DNA of 64,000 nt, taken from Gibbula magus (Eukaryota; Mollusca; Gastropoda; Trochida; Trochidae). Position numbers and translations under genes: made by a program. Of the stretch, positions 30,501-44,547 are shown one piece after another (the stretch's first letter is position 1; each line of letters begins with the position of its first letter). The stretch is from assembly GCA_936450465.1 (NCBI GenBank), contig OW388290.1, positions 28,385,457 to 28,449,456 of the forward strand, in the 5' to 3' direction. The notes beneath the pieces are model-generated. The model had not been told where the DNA came from and searched no databases. It saw only the letters and a list, made by a program, of their open reading frames with translations.

Positions 30501-33368
30501 TGAAACTTATACCCTTTCGAGTCCCTGATATGTTCAGAACAATCACCGACTGAGCGATTGTTCATAACGGTAACGTGTTCTCATGATAAGTGATGACTTC
30601 TGTTACAGTGTGCACACTCAAGAAATGAGATAAATGGACATTATGTCATACTATTCGCGATTGATCACGGTAACTTTCAGTTGCTGTATTTCGAGCACAC
30701 AATATAACTGCAGTGCGGAATGAAGCCAGTGTCACTCCAGTTACAAATAAACAAAGCTACGTACACGTCCGTCCATGTAAATAAGATAGTATCAAATGTA
30801 TCACGTAAGTTCGTGATACTTGAGAGATTTCCTGTAGTTGAGTAGAACCATATTTGCTGTTAGTGGCAGCAGGTTTACATTCAATTCAAAATGTGCTGTG
30901 GTTGAGATGAATGAAAACCAAAGAATGACGTTCACAATGAGTGGTCTTCACAATACCAGAGAGATTCATCGTTCTTGTGTTGTTACTAAATGTAGTTTTC
31001 AAGATGCGCACATCTAAACAGTTTACAACTTGCGATCTTTTTTCCAGAGAGATTCTAAAGTAACTGTTGAATTTTATTCCGAGAATGGTTTACTGACGTA
31101 GTAAACAACTCATTTATATCGTCAACAATGTCGCAGAACGAGAGAAAATTTGTGAAAACGTGAAGTGATAATTGTACTGTTGGAATGTAACATAGGAGTG
31201 TAATTACATCACCAAATGACGTCATGGATAATGACGTCACACAGCATTGACCTCACGGCAGTGCAGCCGGCGACTTTTGCATGCTGCTTCGCCTTGAGAG
31301 TTAAGTACTGTAAATACGATCTCGGCAGCATAGGTCGAACATGATATCTATTTTATATGTTTTACTGTCGTATAAATAGGTATGCTCGAAATTGTTCAAT
31401 TACGTGATTTAGCTTAAACAGGAGAGCTAAGCAATTCATAAATGAGCTCAAAGAAGTTCCGTCAACCAATCACAGCGCAAGTTATATTTAGAAAAATTGT
31501 AATTCCCATGACCATTATGGAAACTTTAATACACGGCATATCTTTGCCCGCTTGGGTAAGAATCTCCAAATACATGCAACTACGGAGTGTACTTAATGTC
31601 TCTTAAAAATATTAGAAATGCGAGAAAAAGATTTATGACAACTATGAATTGTTAGACAGGGCGAACATTTTAATAATGGAATGGATAAGCGAAATAAGCA
31701 CAACGCCATTGTGTTATTACCCTGGGAAATATAAAAAAAAGGCTTTCGGGAAAACGTTTTTCTCTGCTGGACATTCTTAGATCATGATCAAAGAATCAGA
31801 TACAACGAATGTTGAAACATGTCCAACTATTTTGTTTTCATATTTAATCTTCTCTAACGCTACATGAAACCTTATCAATCACACGCCGTTATTCATTTCA
31901 ATATCTATCAATCATTATTTTCTTAAATTGGCAGTCATATTTCAACAGTATCAATGAATTAACTACGTTACATATGTGTAAGTTCAACTGTCAGCTAGTT
32001 AGTTTAAGGAACTACAAATAAACAGTTAGAGCCATCTACATATGATGCAATTTCGATATAACTATGTATAGCCCATTTTCAAAGTCACTCACACTTCGAA
32101 TAGTATAACCCGTATCCATAAAACAAACATTTTTATTCCTATAGCTGTTACGAGGTGTCTGAAAGTTTCTAACTGTAAAATCCTCGCCACACCCTATTCG
32201 TAGTTGATGCGTTTTAGCGAGTTAAACTGTGTCAGATAGAATCTGAGTTGTTAAGCACAGTAATCTTATGTAACATAAACTAATGCAGGTGTAGACATGG
32301 TAAAATGTAACGCAAGCGATCGTCAGATACAATTCTTAACACTTTATAACTTGATATCAATAGCAGCTCTACTGTTATTGATCTGTCTCACATGGCCAGT
32401 ATGATTTACTCAAGTGCCGAGGCTACTTAAGTTCATGAGTTCAGGTGACGATTTCGAAATGTCATTCAATTTGTATTATTGTTATATTCATGCAAATGAA
32501 GCCTATACCAAATTATAATTAAAGGGGCGGAAAATTATGATTTTCTCAATATTTTTCTGAATAAAGAAATTAATATGTAATCGATTTATTCCATACGAAT
32601 TATACGAATAAGGTTAATAAGTACAGCACATACAATCCTCCTTTCCAGCTAAAACTGATATGATGTAGTGTATCTTGCCATATCACTTTGAATAGCTAAG
32701 AGCTCTGCAACATCTTTCTTTTTAACACATTTCTGATTTAATTATTTCCAGGAAAATGGAATGACTCACTGGATCTTATCTAGGCTAGTTAGGGCAGATC
32801 TAACTTGAAATAAGTTTTATAATAGGTTCAAATATAAAGGGAAACACTTACTGACTTATTTTAATCTACATCAGACGTTTCTCATTTTGGTATATCTGAA
32901 CTTCCTGGGAGAACCTCTTTAAATACGCAAAGTAGATGATTACCACAAATTTGATAAAGTCACAGTCATGGTGTACCTTCAACAACAAGACAGTCTGTGT
33001 CTTGTTGAATGATACATTAAAGACATAATTAAATAAGACAATGTGTGATTGATTGTTGCTTTGGAGTATCGTAAATTGAGTCAACAATCCATGTGAGTGG
33101 TAAGAATATCTATATATATTAACCTTTAAAACTAACATTTAACATTGACAATTTTCAATTCCAGTTAAACCCGTCGACCGTAAGATTACATCATGTTGCC
33201 AAATATGACGTTATACTGAAACAATGGGTTTGTATGTGTTTGTGTCATATATGTACTGTGGTTTAACAGAAGAACGTCATATTACTATGGAACTCTCCTT
33301 ATAACATTCGATTTCAGAAAAACAATGAAATACCTACATGTACAGGGGGACACGGACGTTAGGGAGAC
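30501..33368. other. Long gene-poor stretch
   Basis: No supported gene or repeat. The minus-strand open frames at 31055-31240 and 32866-33138 are AT-driven and have no recognisable motif. GATAATGACGTCACACAG at about 31227 contains a perfect TGACGTCA site with no visible gene context. Confidence 0.4.
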
Positions 33369-33370
33369 TA

Positions 33371-33904
33371 CACTCAAACGCAAAACAACGTCACCATTCA
33401 AAATACAAGATAATTCAATTCACAAGTGATAAACACGACTAAAACAGAGATACAGCATGTCTTCAGAAGCCATCTAAACCAAATTTGAAATTTTCAAACG
33501 TTATCTGTTAATATTTCCGAAACACACATTTAAGTAATCATCGTTTTCTAATCTCTTTAACAAGACGAGATTTGAGAATCAAAAGGTTTTTTACTTGTTT
33601 TATGTAGTCCTACGGTAAAGACGCGTAACAAAGGTAAGTCCCAACAGGTCAACAACATATTTTATTTATCAAATTTCGTCATTTTATGAATGTTTAAGTT
33701 ACATGCCAAACATTCTTTAAAAAAAAACATTTTGTAAAAGCGATTTCAACACCCCAGATGTTCTTGAACAGACACACAAATAATTATACTCTGTTGTATG
33801 AAATTGCGAGTACCTCTTTACGAATAATGTACCTATAAAAAAAGCATTCAAAATCGACTTGCTACGGCGGCAGTATTTCGTGACGTTTCTTTTGCGGTTG
33901 AGTC
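33371..33904. mobile_element. TA-flanked MITE, copy 3
   Basis: 534 bp flanked by TA (33369-33370 and 33905-33906). The left end is CACTCAAACGCAAAACAACG; the right end reverse complemented is GACTCAACCGCAAAAGAAAC. The interior is shared with the 25.5-kb copy (AAATACAAGATA, CATGTCTTCAGAA, AGTCCTACGGTAAAGACGCG, CTGTTGTATGAAATTG). It is noncoding. Confidence 0.8.
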
Positions 33905-33906
33905 TA

Positions 33907-35497
33907 CTCCTGACTTAGAATACATAGAAATAACAAATGGTGCCCACTTGGTTGGTATGATACTATTTTAATATTGATAATAGTGTTTTCGTGACGTCCT
34001 CTTCCTCCTTCGTGTAAATAAGCTCGTGTAGCTCGACGGCGGCCCCATATGATTCACTTTAATTACTTGTTCATACCTGCACTGTACACTACACGTTATT
34101 TATAATGTTGATGATACTTGTCATCTGAGTAAAACGCGTTGCAAATGCATCAGTTCACAATGAGTTTAACAATGAATATTTCACGCACTTCATATTCATT
34201 TACGACTATAGCATTTATGGGTTATTTCAGCTCATCTATTCTAAACATTTCTTTGATTGTCAATCTAGAAGTTGAGGTGATGAAGAATGAAGACGCATTT
34301 TATGGATGAACATATTTAAATTTGCAAGTTCTGTGTAGGCGACGTGACGACGTAGAATCCTATGTCATTGTCAAACAAGTCTATCTATAACATTCGTCTT
34401 CAATCTTAATCCTCAATAATGGTGTTCTAAGATTGTACAAATTATGTCAACGATTACACGATGTAATTACATTATTAACATAATTCTCCCTTTGGTGATG
34501 TGGTATTGTCATTTTCATATTCAGGTGTCTTCACCATAAAGCCAATTGGAAAACGTAAAACGAACATATACGATTATATATCTGACAATGTTAACGCCTC
34601 CTGTGTGTAAATAAAGGATGTATATCCAGTCCTGACATTACATTACATTGACATTACAATAATATACATCGTAGAATATAACAAATCCCAACTACTTATA
34701 AAAGACTAGATGTGCAAAGTAACAACATCACAGAAAGAAAAAAATACCTTACTAATGCAACGAACAATTGGGCATTCACGTTTTAGTGCTAAAATTGGCC
34801 ATACAAGAAAAGGGTCGATTCTCTTACTATGCATACTTTTTAACAACAAAGTAAATAACAGGCTGTTGTCTATGTAAATGAACTGGTTGAAATGTTAACT
34901 AGTTTACAAGTTCGATAAAGCCTGCATAAATATACTGATCAATACTGGAAAGGCTGGAAGTGAGAATCAATGAAAGATGTTCTTGACGAGAAATCAAGTG
35001 TTTTGAATATTTTTACACAACTCAAAAGTTCAGAAGTTTTACGACAATTTGCATTTTTAGGATTTCCAACATGTGACCTATGTAAGATAGGAAAGGTTTA
35101 AGAATCTTTGGAAATATGTCATGCAAATTTGATACCGTGGGACTCATGAACAACGATTATCATATTGGAGAGGGGTAATAAAATGTCAATATTGCTCCCT
35201 AACTATATTGCAGCTTTGAATATCGGCGAGTATGACAATATAGATATAAGTGACCCTGCTGAAATAGTACCATCTACACAGAAAACATTTGAGAATTCGC
35301 GATGCAACAGTGACTAGTAGATCTGAACATGCATTCAACCGCATACACTAAGAGGTTTATTTAATTGAACACGTTAGTAGGAATCAAATCATTCAAACCA
35401 CTGTTCCAAAGCCTCATAAAGATTAACAATATTGCGCCATTGCCTAATATGATCAAAAATGTTTTCATAAACCGTAAATGCTAAATAGAGATTACTA
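33907..35497. other. Unassigned AT-rich sequence
   Basis: No gene, RNA or mobile element that I can support. Confidence 0.4.
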
Positions 35498-35750
35498 ACC
35501 GAGGAAGTGAGTTACATGACTTTTACGAAACGAGTGTAAATGTTTGTATTGCCCGAGCGAGAGCGAGGATTATACACACATTTGCACAAGTCTCGTAAAC
35601 GTCATGTAACTCACTTTCGAGTGTAATAATTTCTTTATTACTCATTCTAGTTCATTTGATTAGCGTAAAAATAGCCAGGAAACCGCCCACTTCTCTTGCG
35701 ACGACAAACTACAGTGACGTCACGAACAATCGTTTTATGACGTAACTGAA
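35498..35750 (+). mobile_element. Foldback element with large palindrome, copy 4
   Basis: Arms of about 60 bases (35498-35560 and 35561-35622) are inverted copies that meet with almost no spacer. AGTGAGTTACATGAC on the left pairs with GTCATGTAACTCACT on the right, and the centre is CCGAGCGAGAGCGAGG. About 95 bp further on lies AGTGACGTCACGAAC then AATCGTTTTATGACGT, the body motif shared with the 27.2-kb copy and, inverted, the 11.1-kb copy. No protein is encoded. Confidence 0.7.
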
Positions 35751-38204
35751 GACAAAATACGGGAAGTCGCGGTGAAACAGGAGTTGCTAGGCAAAAGTAA
35801 TATGTGCATATGTGCTCATATTGAAAATATCAACTTGGTTATTGTCAACCATATTGGTATAATAAATTACAATATTATTCAAGAAACCCTCGGCCTTATA
35901 ACTAAATACAGTTCTGCCACAGCTGTAGAGCACAATGGTATAGCCGTCAACTGAAAATCCTTTCCCAGTTGTGTTTTATAGAAAGCAAAAGGTTAATCAT
36001 TTCATATTAAAATATATCTTTATTTCAAATCTTTAACCTCGTGGAATTGAATCAAATTCAAACTGTAAAGAAATGTTTGCATGACATTGGGTGATATTCT
36101 AAATTGTGTAATTTCGTTTTCCAAACATCAATATTGCTTCCTTCCGATTTAAGTGTTCATTTCGAAACAATGGTTCTGGAATTACAGCGATTCCACCGCA
36201 AGTAGTCATTTATTGAACAAAGATCAAAGCTTCTAAGCCATAACACATGTCTAAACTATCTTCAGCAGAAGGGTATTTGCAATGTTACTTAATTGAAGGG
36301 TTAGAAATGTGGAACTTGAACTATTCTCTGTGCAAGTTTAAATGAAACCTCTCATAGCAATTACAGAAAACAGCAGATTATATTCGCCTGTGCACAGACA
36401 TGTCAACTGTTCATGCTGTTTAGGGTATACGTGTTTAACGTTGCCAGGACCAGGAGGACAGGCCCAATAAAAGAAAATTCATTTTTAATATTTTGATTTG
36501 AGCAAACTAACATAATATAATGAAGTTGTGTTTCTTGGTGATTTAAGAATAATGAATTGTAAGGTAACCTAATTCTTTTTTTTATAATCGTTGACAAAGT
36601 CGATCCTTTTCAGTCGATATACTTTGGCCAGCATGTAAAGAAAGATATCTATTTCAATATTATCATTTGAATCATAAAAACCTGATTTCCTCGCTTTTCA
36701 TATTGAGTTCAACATAGGGGCAGGATCAAAGGAAACCATATTGCTTCATTGCATAGGCATTATCAGGCACTATCGCCTTCTGAATTTAGTATCTAGGAAA
36801 GATTCCGATAAATCAATTCCTAATACTTTAGCTTTCATTCACGATTTTATCAAATAATTTATCCGTTTGTTTTAGAATAAACGTTTTGGGTACGATCGCA
36901 AGATTGAAATAATCTCAAATTGATTTCCCAAAGTTGAAGAGAATGGAACAGTATTTGACTAGATCTAGAGAACAGCTTATAATACTAAAAAAAACTAATA
37001 TTAAGATGAGAATACGATAAGCGAGTTTTGATGAAATTTCAATGCATTTGCCGTTTAAGGAAGGTTGATGCATTAGATAATTATCGACTGACTTGCAAGT
37101 CTGTCGACTACACTCACCTGCCATACACAACTTATTTTATTTAAATAATTTATACAAAATCGTAAAAGTAAAAACATGTTTTAAAAATTAAAATATCCTT
37201 ACTTTGAAATATGTAAACCTTCTCAATAGTGAACTTCAAACATTCATTTGCAATAAATTATTCAGCTGAAAATAGTGTAAACAGAAAACGTGCTTAAACA
37301 TTTAAAAGTTTTCAGAAAGTCAATTTGAGAAGAATTGAAGAGTTTTCGAACGACGTCAAGACATATCCATCAAATTGATCTTAAATGGAATTGGATCAAA
37401 TAAAAAATACATCATATCCCCATTGGCAAAATGTTCAATCAAAAAATGTGAGACTGTAATAATATTCCTTCTTCGTCTTGGGGCAATTTCAATAATAAAC
37501 GTTGAAATCAGATTACCATGTAAAAAAGGAATAATTACTTTTCTTTTTCAAAGATAACATTACATTCTGAAAATTGGAAAACAATACTACATTTGCCTTT
37601 TAAGATACATACAATTGAACAGAACGACTATATCTTCGCATACTCTACTTCGGATGTTACATTATGAAGCTTCAGTTCATTCTGATAACTCGACAATAAA
37701 AGAAATGTCATATAATCTGCCAACTGTATTGATGATAGTGATTATAGTACGTCGTCGATCATCAATCAATTAGTGACGTATTGTACTACAACACTTTCGT
37801 TACAAAGTTCAATTTCTATGAGTCTATAATCTCTGATGGAAACTTAAAATTGAAAGGTTAATTTTTCAAAAGGAAATGGTGGCCAATTTACTTGAGAACG
37901 TTTATTACAATAAAGTGTGCAAACTGTATGGCATTGTTAGTTTATATTTCCAAACAACTACTTTGTCAATTAAATATCCTAAATTAAGTTAAAATACATT
38001 CTTAAATGCACTGAAAACTCTGAAATAAATTATAAAGTTTTGAGAAAAACGTTGGGGACTAATTAAGTCTTCTGTATAAAGACGTCTTATGATAAGAACA
38101 AGCGAAAACTTGCAACTGAATCACCGACGTCAACAAATGTATTAAAACGGAACAAGACACATCACGCCGCATGATCAACAAACAACCATCCGATGCTTCA
38201 GGTC
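35751..38204. other. Gene-poor stretch
   Basis: Open frames at 35772-35954, 36403-36597, 36915-37130 and 37375-37557 are short, strongly AT-driven and lack splice context. No repeat was found. Confidence 0.4.
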
Positions 38205-38690
38205 TTATATGACAGTAGATATTCCAGCTGTATTGGTATTTATCTGACACTATACTGGTATTATATTATACGATATCCATTCCAGCTCTGGTGGTACTTA
38301 TCTGACAAAAACATATTTCTATATATATGAGAACAGCTATAATGCTGGTATTTATCTGACAATAGCTGTGCCTGTACTGGTGGTATTTATCTGACAATAG
38401 CTGTGCCTGTACTGGTGGTATTTATCTGACAGTAGCCACTTCATCTCAGATGATATTTATCTTACAATAGTCACTCCAGCTCTTGACGTATTTATCTGAC
38501 AATGTGGTTATATTTTCTAATAATAAATGTTCCAGCTCTGATCTGACAATAGTTGCTCTGAGCATATTAATATGTATGTCTCCCGACCAAGATATAATTC
38601 ATCTGACAGCAGTTGCTACAGATACATTGGTATGCATCTGACAAAAGCTGTTCTAATGTTGGTGGTATATACCTGACTCTAGCTGTTTCA
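38205..38690. repeat. Degenerate 35-bp minisatellite
   Basis: TTATCTGACAATAGCTGTG-type words recur. Three starts (38347, 38382, 38417) are spaced exactly 35 bases, with two exact units (TGGTGGTATTTATCTGAC core). Outer units are eroded, lengthened or shortened but keep TATTTATCTGACA. Noncoding. Confidence 0.85.
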
Positions 38691-38742
38691 TATTTGGAAG
38701 TATCTTTCATGACTGAAGACGAAGACACTAACTCTAACATAC

Positions 38743-39085
38743 GTTGCAGGCCTAGCGATATGCTTCTATCACTATATCTCACATGAGTTGCAGGCCTAGC
38801 GATATGCTTCTATCACTATATCTCACATGAGTTGCAGGCCTAGCGATATGCTTCTATCACTATATCTCACATGAGTTGCAGGCCTAGCGAAATGATTTTA
38901 TCACTATATCTCACATGAGGTGCAGGCCTAGCGAACTGATTCTATCACTATCTCTCACATGAGTTGCAGGCCTAGCGAAATGATTTTATCACTATTTCTC
39001 ACATGAGTTGCAGGCCTAGCGATATGCTTCTATCACTATCTCTCACATGAGTTGCAGGCCTAGCGAATGATTCTAACACTCTCTT
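38743..39085. repeat. 44-bp minisatellite, about eight units
   Basis: Units start at 38743, 38787, 38831, 38875, 38919, 38963, 39007 and 39051, exactly 44 bases apart. The core is GTTGCAGGCCTAGCGATATG followed by CTTCTATCACTATATCTC and ACATGA. The first three units are nearly identical; later ones alternate between GATATGCTTC and GAAATGATTT, which suggests duplication of unit groups. The last unit is truncated with one base missing. It abuts the older 35-bp array but shares no sequence with it. Confidence 0.95.
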
Positions 39086-39107
39086 ATAAGTAATGGATAA
39101 AAGCTAA

Positions 39108-39215
39108 TTCTCTGTGGACCACTTTAGTCTCTACACAACCTTCGATTGGCCTATGTATGTGTGTATACAGAAGCCAATAGAACTAAGAAAGCTCCACGCG
39201 CCCTCCCCACAGAAA
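39108..39215. repeat. Imperfect inverted repeat beside the 44-bp array
   Basis: Left arm 39108-39150 (TCTCTGTGG at its outer end, CGATTGGCC at its inner end) pairs roughly with 39172-39215 (AGCCAATAG inner, CCACAGAAA outer). The match is moderate. It could be a short MITE remnant. Confidence 0.35.
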
Positions 39216-39225
39216 GTCATATAAG

Positions 39226-39846
39226 GAGAGGGAAGAGGTCAATATGAATTACGTGTCTTGTTTGTAAGTTATCTTTTCTATAAGTGGATTTTCTAACAGG
39301 TGCTAATAGTATTCACTTAATAACTACCACATAGTGATTTTAGTGTTCATGTCAGGGACAACGACAAATATGATGTTCATTTTCAATTTTTTAATAACAA
39401 TATTCCATCACATATCTTTTAACATCTTCGCAGTTCATTGCAATTATTTAAGTGGAATAGATTAGAGGTACATGTATCATCATGTATGTTAGACTTCCGG
39501 AAGGTTTACTAAGAACCACGATATGCAACTCCAACTGAAGTAACCTAATTGAATACGTGCTGTGACGAAATCCACGGGTACATTTAGTTCTACTTGTTAT
39601 CCTATGTACTGGTTCCTAGTGTCCAGGAACTTCAGAGACTCAGTGTTTGGGTAGACCACAAACTATAATGACAAAAACACACATTGCGTAGTGCACGGCC
39701 GTCTATGTACACATTGTCGAAATGGTCTGTAAACGTTCTGTCAATACAACGATACTTTTCCCCAGTTTATACTTGTAGGGTACGCGAAAACCTATTTGCT
39801 GATCAATAGCTTAAGTGTAATCTGTGAGAGAGTTGTGTTTTGAATT
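39226..39846. other. Unassigned spacer
   Basis: Nothing supportable is seen. Confidence 0.4.
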
Positions 39847-40060
39847 GTGTGGATGTCTGAAGAATACAAACACTGGAACCTCTTTCCTACAATATCAGAC
39901 AAGTTCAAGAACATTCTATGCGGTACCATTAATAGGACGATGAATTGTCCTGATGGTGTGAATACATATTGGATGGCTTTTATACGCATCTTTTCTTCGC
40001 AACGCATTAATCAATGTGCGGTTGTGACAGATTTATTTATAAGCAAACAGGAGTACATTT
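39847..40060 (+). CDS. Exon-like open segment with strong donor (unknown)
   Basis: A forward frame reads SEEYKHWNLFPTISDKF, then CGTINRTMNCPDGVNTYWM and DLFISKQEYI, and then meets a strong GTAAGTC donor at 40061 in phase 1. GTCTGAAG near 39861 is a possible acceptor but lacks a good pyrimidine tract. The peptide has three cysteines and an N-glycosylation-like NRT, compatible with an extracellular domain, but I recognise none. The minus strand is open here too, which lowers confidence. Confidence 0.22.
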
Positions 40061-43000
40061 GTAAGTCATGTCTGACTTAGGAATGGTTCATGAACAGATT
40101 TCGCATTAATTGTTTCGGCGCCCGTACGGAGGAAAATCAGTTGCCTACAAAACCATTGTGTATAACTGATCTGACTCTATCGTGCTTTTTCACCGAAATG
40201 TTGAGCACTTTACTTATTTATGAACATATATACGAGCCTAGAAAACTATTGCATCAAAAGATGAATTACTCTCGACATCCTGTATTTCAAGTTGACAGTC
40301 TTCTGTTTAAATTGTTTCCATTTACCAACAAATCAAACATTGTCATTACATATCAAAGATACTCTCAGTAGCAGATAGATCAAATGAAATTAACGTTGAA
40401 CCAAGTAATTTTAATGTTCCATTCAATGGCTTCCATATGAAATCCCATACATCCATTACAGTTTGTTTTAATTGCATACAATTGCATGATAACAAGTTGA
40501 TAAATTAAAACGTTTATTCCAAAGGTTTAACTTGACTTCAAACGGAAATAAAAACTTAAATGAGCAGACTAATGTAAATTTAATGGAAATGTTTTGTTAA
40601 AAAAATCAAACTTTTTTGCTTGTTTTAAATCAATACAACTGAAAACTAGAAATGCTCTCTTTTTATGTGTTTTCGTTTTGGATCACAATCTGACAAATTG
40701 CTTTTCGGTTTGATACGTTTAGCTTCAACATCAAAGATAAGTTTTATGGTTTAGAATCCGAAAATGAACATAAAAAAGTAGTTATCACAAAGGAGTTTAC
40801 ATCTCATTTTCTAACTTTCAAACTTACAGTTTAGCTTATTGTAATCAATAAGCTATTAAGAAAAACGCATTTAAAGAGAAATGAAGACATCATAAAAATT
40901 AAACTGTTTTGAATCCAACTTTTATAATGAGGTACTTATACATTAACTTACATTTCAAAGTTTGCTCTAAATGAAAATCGCTTTGTTCCTAGTTTAATCT
41001 TATTATCACATAATATGTTTGTTTAAGAAAATTACCATTGATAAAAGAATGGTTTATGTTATTGCCAAATGTCTGACGAGGTCAGAAAGATCTGACGTCA
41101 AAATAATATCCTTCACAATGAATCGTTAACGATAAAACGCTGTGTCGGTACAAAGAGAAGTCGAGTGAGTGTTTGTAGGTATCAGTTGTGTTGAGATGCA
41201 TCCAATCACTGGAATTTCTGGTAGGTTGAGTTGCCAAGAGATCTTATTATACTCCGAGAAAGATCAAAGACCTTCAAACAAAACGACAACCACTTCATGT
41301 CTCTCGCTTGTTCTCAACCGGAAACAATACCAAATAAATACTTGCGCATAATTCGGTGTAAATGAAGGCAAGAAATTGCCCTAACAAGTCCTTTTATAAG
41401 CAATCTTATTAAACGTGAGTTATACTCAATTTGTAAGACCGGATAGTCAAATTACGTGGACTGTCTATGCGAGCTTGACACCCTAAACCTTTAATTCAGG
41501 ATGAATAACACGGCTGACTAAGACGGCAGATCTGTCTTTCTCACCAGTACAAATGAAGAAGCGTAGAACCAAAGTGAGCGCCTCCCACTCTGGTCCTTGC
41601 CTAACGCCATTTGTCAAGCTGTGGCTACTGCTTAATAGTGTAGACAACGCTTGTGATATCATGACAGACAACATCTGGGGGGCTTCCGCTCCTCTCCTAC
41701 GGCCTTTTGCAAACGTTGATGATCACGTTTGATAGATTTGTATTCAGATTAACTGTGTGTCTTCCCTGCAGGACAGCTTGTAATGAAAGGCGTCAGTGTG
41801 TAATTGCATTTCCTGTGTTAATCGTCCTTCAGATTTAAACTTAATACACACGAAAGTAATCTTGGTAAAGATTAAATTTGAGATAAAACAGAGGTAACTG
41901 GCAACAATAGTTTTTCTGTATTTTTATTTAACGAAATCTGCATATCAAGCTGTTTGTGGTTTATTCTGAGTCTGTATGTAAATTTACAGAAATGTGTAAA
42001 TTAACTCTGTAATAGTGTGTGCGCTTTAAGTGGCAAGTAATGTCAATATTTCTGCATTAGAAAATAATAAATTTACATTGGATGGTTGAGCACTTATAAT
42101 TAGTTTTCATAATAACAATCTACGTATACTATTGCTACACATATTAAAGAGAGTATTGTAATAAATTACATAACCAGTTGTAGATTACACGACGGGATGA
42201 CACGATATCATGTTTTGGTATTGATAATATGAACTGAGTGACGATATAGGCAAAACAAACACAATATCCTTATTTAAAGATATGTGTATCTATATTTCTA
42301 TTCCAACACGCAATATCATTCATATATTAAAATGAAATTCATTTTTATCATGTTTCAATTCAGCTTGGCAAATTTGTGAATTTCGAATGTACTTGTATCC
42401 TTATCCTTGTTGTGACTTAAAGGTACTATACCACCTATCACAACAGTTTATTGTATTATTACATTACATCTAGAAATATAACAATATCAGAATTAGCATC
42501 ATCAGCATTTATTCAATTGACATGGACCGCCATAAAAGATCTACAATGACATATACAATGTACATATTGTGTCAACGTATTAAACAGATTAAGTTGGTAT
42601 CGATTAAGAGAGTTACGAAAATCACAGAATTCATACTAGCTGAACCTCGTCATCATTACATACGAGTCTATAGCGTTTATGAGAGGAGAATTTCCCATCA
42701 AGGAGGATATAATGCTTAGTAATAAACGTGACCTGGAACCAGTTCAAATCGTTAGCAGGAAGGAAATCCAGTTTACCAATTATACCACCAACATTTAACA
42801 CAACCTCATAAGCTTTAACACGACAGGCAATTATCCTGAGCAATCAAAAAATGCATTTGATATCGGCAATTTATCCATTTCATTTCAGCATAAACGCATC
42901 TGAATATTGGTGTTGGGTTTAGACAGCTCTGTCTATTTGCATTCGATTAACACATCACGCCTTCAAATTAGTCGGAACGCTGTTTTTCAACAATTGTCTC

Positions 43001-44547
43001 ATTTTCCTTAACTTTGCCGTCCTATTTTGACTTCGTAATTATCTTCAACCCATCCCAGACTCTTCCACAGCCTTGCCGGGGTCAGAGTTGCTGATTGGTC
43101 TCTTTATTGTGAACGCGATCCTTTCCGGCAGCAGCCAAGCCAGTTTGGACTCCTTGTTCCACAGATTATCTCTATCATCGGCAGTCACAAAAGGTCACGA
43201 GTAATTAGTTGAAGACAGCGTGCTTGCCTTTCTAAGCCAGATAATCCCTCTTATCATTGGCATGTTGGAAATTAGCTTGTTTACTGATACCCTGTAAAGA
43301 TTTTTGCCATGCAAATCTGTTATGTGATTCGCGACGACGCAAGATCGGTTTCAACTTTAATACCCCATGGCACTTTTTACCAAAACAAAAACAAACCTCA
43401 TAAACAACCTGGTAAATCATCATATCAATATTAAAGCAGAGTAAACAGATGGCAGATAGATATAGGAGAGAAGCGAGTCCATACCCATCAGGTGAATATC
43501 AACCTACTAATAGATTAACCGGGATATGTTTTTAAAAAATCGACATTTGCACGCCCAGGTTATTTGCATGACTTTAGAGAGCATCGCGGCGATGCAGAAT
43601 TGGAAAATAGCATGCCAGGGATAATAACAGGCGTACCACATGAACTGTACCATGCCATGCTATAAACTTTGGTTCACTTTATATACAAGAAAACCAGGAT
43701 CAATGTGACTTGCTGTGGTAACATTAGAACATTCACATGAACTCAACGAGTTTACACATGAAAACATAATTTCCGATAAACTATCTTTCATAATAGGCTT
43801 TCAAATGTTTACTTTAATTAAGGTTATTAATTGGTCAAATTATGATTGTCTCTCGTACTAGTACTTGCTTAATTCTTATTTCACGATAGTGGTTTGACAC
43901 ACTTGATTTATTTTTTGGTTCTTAATTGTTATCAACTAATGATTAAATTAGGCACTGTGGCATGTTTTTTAAAATAACTTTATTTGTTCAAATTTGCCAT
44001 CTTTAATAAAAGTATATGCAGTAAATATTAACTAAAGATGACAAAACAGCCAATTATATTTGTAGTCGTAGAAAACGGTGTCACATACAAAACGAAAACT
44101 GCAAGCGGTCATTTTAGTGTGATCAGTTTTTAATAATTCGGGGATGGGGAATGTATTCGCGTTGCTTAATCGTACCAAAACCATTCGTTTTAGAACTCTA
44201 ATGATTGATTGAGGAGGATAGTTTTGCAATTGGTAACATTTCTTTTATTAGATCTATCTACTTACAATAGAAAACGTGGTACAACCCCTTTAAACTGCAT
44301 TGTATCATTATCTCCAATAAGAACGTACATGAATACCGAATAAAAACAATGTATGTACATGTAAGTTGGTAAAGGTAGATTATTTGCAACTCCAATGTTC
44401 CAAATGATATTGTTCATGACAGCACAGTCTATTGTACAATTTCTACTTGACAACATCTAATAGCACAGAAAAACAACATTCAACTCCCTTTCCTCCCCTT
44501 AAAATGTTATCAAACATTACATCGCGTTCTCCTTCTCTCTTCAACAG
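40061..44547. other. Gene-poor stretch with two complex islands
   Basis: There is no supported gene, RNA or repeat. Two islands, 41480-41800 and 42960-43240, have higher GC and more varied sequence than their AT-rich surroundings and no sustained reading frame. They could be conserved regulatory DNA. The forward frame at 40090-40371 (93 codons) has no recognisable motif or splice context. Confidence 0.35.

Noticed and set aside
38743..39085. CRISPR-like array of 44-bp repeats
   Set aside because: Exact head-to-tail units without spacers; no associated genes.
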